In this document: in pieces, positions 62,593 to 64,000 of the stretch
Layout: every line of letters starts with the position of its first letter
Numbering within the stretch: the first letter of the stretch is position 1
NCBI RefSeq assembly: GCF_002860355.1
Contig: NZ_NMWU01000029.1
Coordinates: 62,001-126,000, forward strand
DNA length: 64,000 nt
Source of the DNA: Bifidobacterium margollesii
GTDB taxonomy: Bacteria; Actinomycetota; Actinomycetes; Actinomycetales; Bifidobacteriaceae
Reading direction: 5' to 3'
Program-made: the position numbers and the translations under genes
The notes under the pieces: generated by a model
What the model saw: the letters and a program-made list of their open reading frames with translations, nothing else
The model's database searches: none
What the model was told of the DNA's origin: nothing

Positions 62593-63731
62593 GATTCCTC
62601 CCCCTTGTTGACGGTGTTCGCGGCGGGAGCCTCGCTGGCGTCGGCCCCGGCGTTCGGATCGGTGAACACCACTTCGGCCGCATCCTTCTGCGTGGAGGGA
62701 TCGACCGAGGTGTCCTCGATGCTGCCGATGACCTCGCCTGCGGACTTGCGGGTGCGCAGTCGCGGATCGGAAAGATCATTGAGCGACTCGCCCACCAGCG
62801 TGATGCCGAGCACGATCAGCACGATCGCCACGCCGGGGAAGATGGCCGTCCACCAGATGCCGGCGGTGACGTCGGACACCGAGCGGTTGAGGTCGTAGCC
62901 CCATTCGGCGGCGGCGGTCGGCTCGATGCCGAAGCCAAGGAAGCCCAGACCCGCGAGGGTGAGGATCGCCTCGGAGGAGTTCAGCGTCAGGATGACCGGC
63001 AGCGTACGGGTGGAGTTCTTCAGCAGGTGCTTGGTCATGATGCGCCAGGTGGAGGCGCCGATCACTCGGGCGGACTCGATGAACGCGGATTCCTTCATGC
63101 GCACGACTTCGGCTCGGATGGTGCGGAAGTACTGCGGGATGTAGACCACGGTGATCGACAGACCCGACGAGAAGATGCCCGCCCACAGCCCGGACTGGCC
63201 GTGGGAGATCATGATGGCCATCAGGATGGCGAGCAGCAGCGACGGGAAGGAGTAGACGGCATCGGCGATCACCACGAGCACGCGGTCGACCCAGCCGCCG
63301 AAATAGCCGGAGACCAGACCGAGCAGCACGCCGATGAAGATGGAGCACAGCACGGCCACGACGATGGCGATGACGGCGGTGCGGGCGCCCCACACGGTAC
63401 GGCTGAACACGTCGAATCCGCCGACGGTGGTGCCCCAGATATGCTCGGCGCTCGGCGCGGCCTGAGTCGGGAAGGACTGCCCGTTGGCGTCCTTGATCTG
63501 CGAGTAGCCGTAGGGGGCGATCAGCGGAGCGAAGATGGCGACGAGCAGGAAGAAGCCGCACAGGATCAGGCCGGTGACGAGCATGCCTTTCTGCCAGCCG
63601 ACGGCGATGCGCAGCTGCTTGATGACCGGAAGCTTGGAGAAGAAGCCCTGCTTCGTGGACTGACGAAGCTCTTCGAGACGATCATCCCCGGGAACGGTGG
63701 GAGCGCTGTTGGCTGCATTGGCTGCGGACAT
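62589..63731 (-). CDS. Oligopeptide-type ABC permease, DppC/OppC-like
   Basis: 380 residues. After a cytoplasmic N-terminus and a first TM comes a typical OppC_N segment (LIAPYGYSQIKDAN). Five more TMs follow, with the EAA loop RVIGASTWRIMTKHLLKNS. The C-terminal ~70 residues beyond GESLNDLSDPRLR are a long Glu/Asp/Ala tail not usual for the family. Starts 1 nt after the DppB-like stop. Confidence 0.93.
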   Translation of the reverse strand: MSAANAANSAPTVPGDDRLEELRQSTKQGFFSKLPVIKQLRIAVGWQKGMLVTGLILCGFFLLVAIFAPLIAPYGYSQIKDANGQSFPTQAAPSAEHIWGTTVGGFDVFSRTVWGARTAVIAIVVAVLCSIFIGVLLGLVSGYFGGWVDRVLVVIADAVYSFPSLLLAILMAIMISHGQSGLWAGIFSSGLSITVVYIPQYFRTIRAEVVRMKESAFIESARVIGASTWRIMTKHLLKNSTRTLPVILTLNSSEAILTLAGLGFLGFGIEPTAAAEWGYDLNRSVSDVTAGIWWTAIFPGVAIVLIVLGITLVGESLNDLSDPRLRTRKSAGEVIGSIEDTSVDPSTQKDAAEVVFTDPNAGADASEAPAANTVNKGEES

Positions 63732-63732
63732 G

Positions 63733-64000
63733 TCAGTACCTCACTCTCGGGTCGATCAGGGCGGATATCACATCCACGATGAAGTTCACCACCGAGACGA
63801 TGATGGCGATCAGGATCACGATGCCCTGAACGGCCACGAAGTCGCGGGCCTTCAGGTAGGTGGACAGCATGAAGCCCAGTCCCTTCCATTCGAAGGTGGT
63901 TTCGGTGAGCACGGCACCCGCCAGCATCAGGGCGATCTGCATGCCCATGACGGTGATGATCGGGATCAGCGCCGGCTTCCAGGCGTGCTTGCTCAGCAGA
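63733..64000 (-). CDS. Oligopeptide-type ABC permease, DppB-like, C-terminal part
   Basis: Only the last ~88 residues are present; the frame continues past the right edge. The visible part, HAWKPALIPIITVMGMQIAL, then ETTFEWKGLGFML and a final TM ending DVISALIDPRVRY, is the C-terminus of DppB/OppB permeases. The gene is the first member of the ABC operon seen here. Confidence 0.9.
   Translation of the reverse strand, partial: LLSKHAWKPALIPIITVMGMQIALMLAGAVLTETTFEWKGLGFMLSTYLKARDFVAVQGIVILIAIIVSVVNFIVDVISALIDPRVRY

Noticed and set aside
60880-62898. Long plus-strand frame opposite the fused ABC ATPase
   Set aside because: Antisense to a gene with both Walker motifs; no protein family seen.
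1-64000. tRNA or rRNA genes
   Set aside because: No T-loop GTTCGAATC-type sequence in a plausible cloverleaf and no rRNA block was noticed; a tRNAscan-SE run would be decisive.

Overview
The window looks like a chromosomal segment of a Bifidobacterium or close relative. It is GC-rich, with genes on both strands. The proteins are typical of high-GC Gram-positives: DUF3159 and DUF3710 proteins, a CtpE-like P-type ATPase, the xerD-parA-scpA-scpB block and the infC-rpmI-rplT operon. An aconitase is present, and a xylose isomerase/xylulokinase/GH43 locus would feed pentoses into the bifid shunt. No rRNA, tRNA, CRISPR array, prophage or insertion sequence was recognised. The assignment rests on gene content read by eye, not on a database search.

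Left part (1-16.3 kb): a DUF262 protein cut by the window edge; a membrane protein divergent from a NarL-type two-component system; nicotinamidase; aconitase; a P-type ATPase coupled to a short lipoprotein; an RNA uracil methyltransferase; DUF3159 and DUF3710 proteins; exonuclease III; and a XerC-type recombinase with an in-frame tandem repeat. A ~100-bp imperfect palindrome lies between aconitase and nicotinamidase.

Middle part (16.4-34.6 kb): a glycosyltransferase, an SGNH hydrolase, and a highly codon-biased 67-residue protein behind a structured leader. Then come a GNAT enzyme, bifunctional NAD(P)HX repair enzyme, a CMD-domain protein, a HAD phosphatase, a TetR regulator, and a membrane protein-pheA-tyrA operon. 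Two copies of a dispersed repeat precede typA/bipA, scpB, scpA, parA and xerD. The infC-rpmI-rplT operon has a leader of about 270 nt and apparently an ATT start for IF3.

Right part (34.7-51.5 kb): a fused membrane/spermidine synthase-like protein, a VOC protein, a Cof-type HAD, two PH-domain membrane proteins, an FMN-binding protein, an FtsX-type permease without a nearby ATPase, smc, folC, Xaa-Pro aminopeptidase, a Nudix hydrolase and a small membrane protein.

Xylose region (51.5-60.9 kb): a ROK regulator divergent from xylulokinase, then a GH43 beta-xylosidase with an MFS transporter, a divergent LacI regulator with a perfect 27-bp palindromic operator, and xylose isomerase with its own promoter. 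The inferred logic is that the transporter imports xylosides or xylo-oligosaccharides, GH43 releases xylose, XylA and XylB make xylulose 5-phosphate, and the ROK and LacI proteins sense substrate. The window ends in an oligopeptide-type ABC transporter (fused ATPase, DppC-like permease, partial DppB-like permease).

The least explained element is the small acidic protein at 18489-18692. It has a promoter, mutually exclusive hairpins, a possible 8-codon leader peptide and a 22-bp perfect inverted-repeat terminator.
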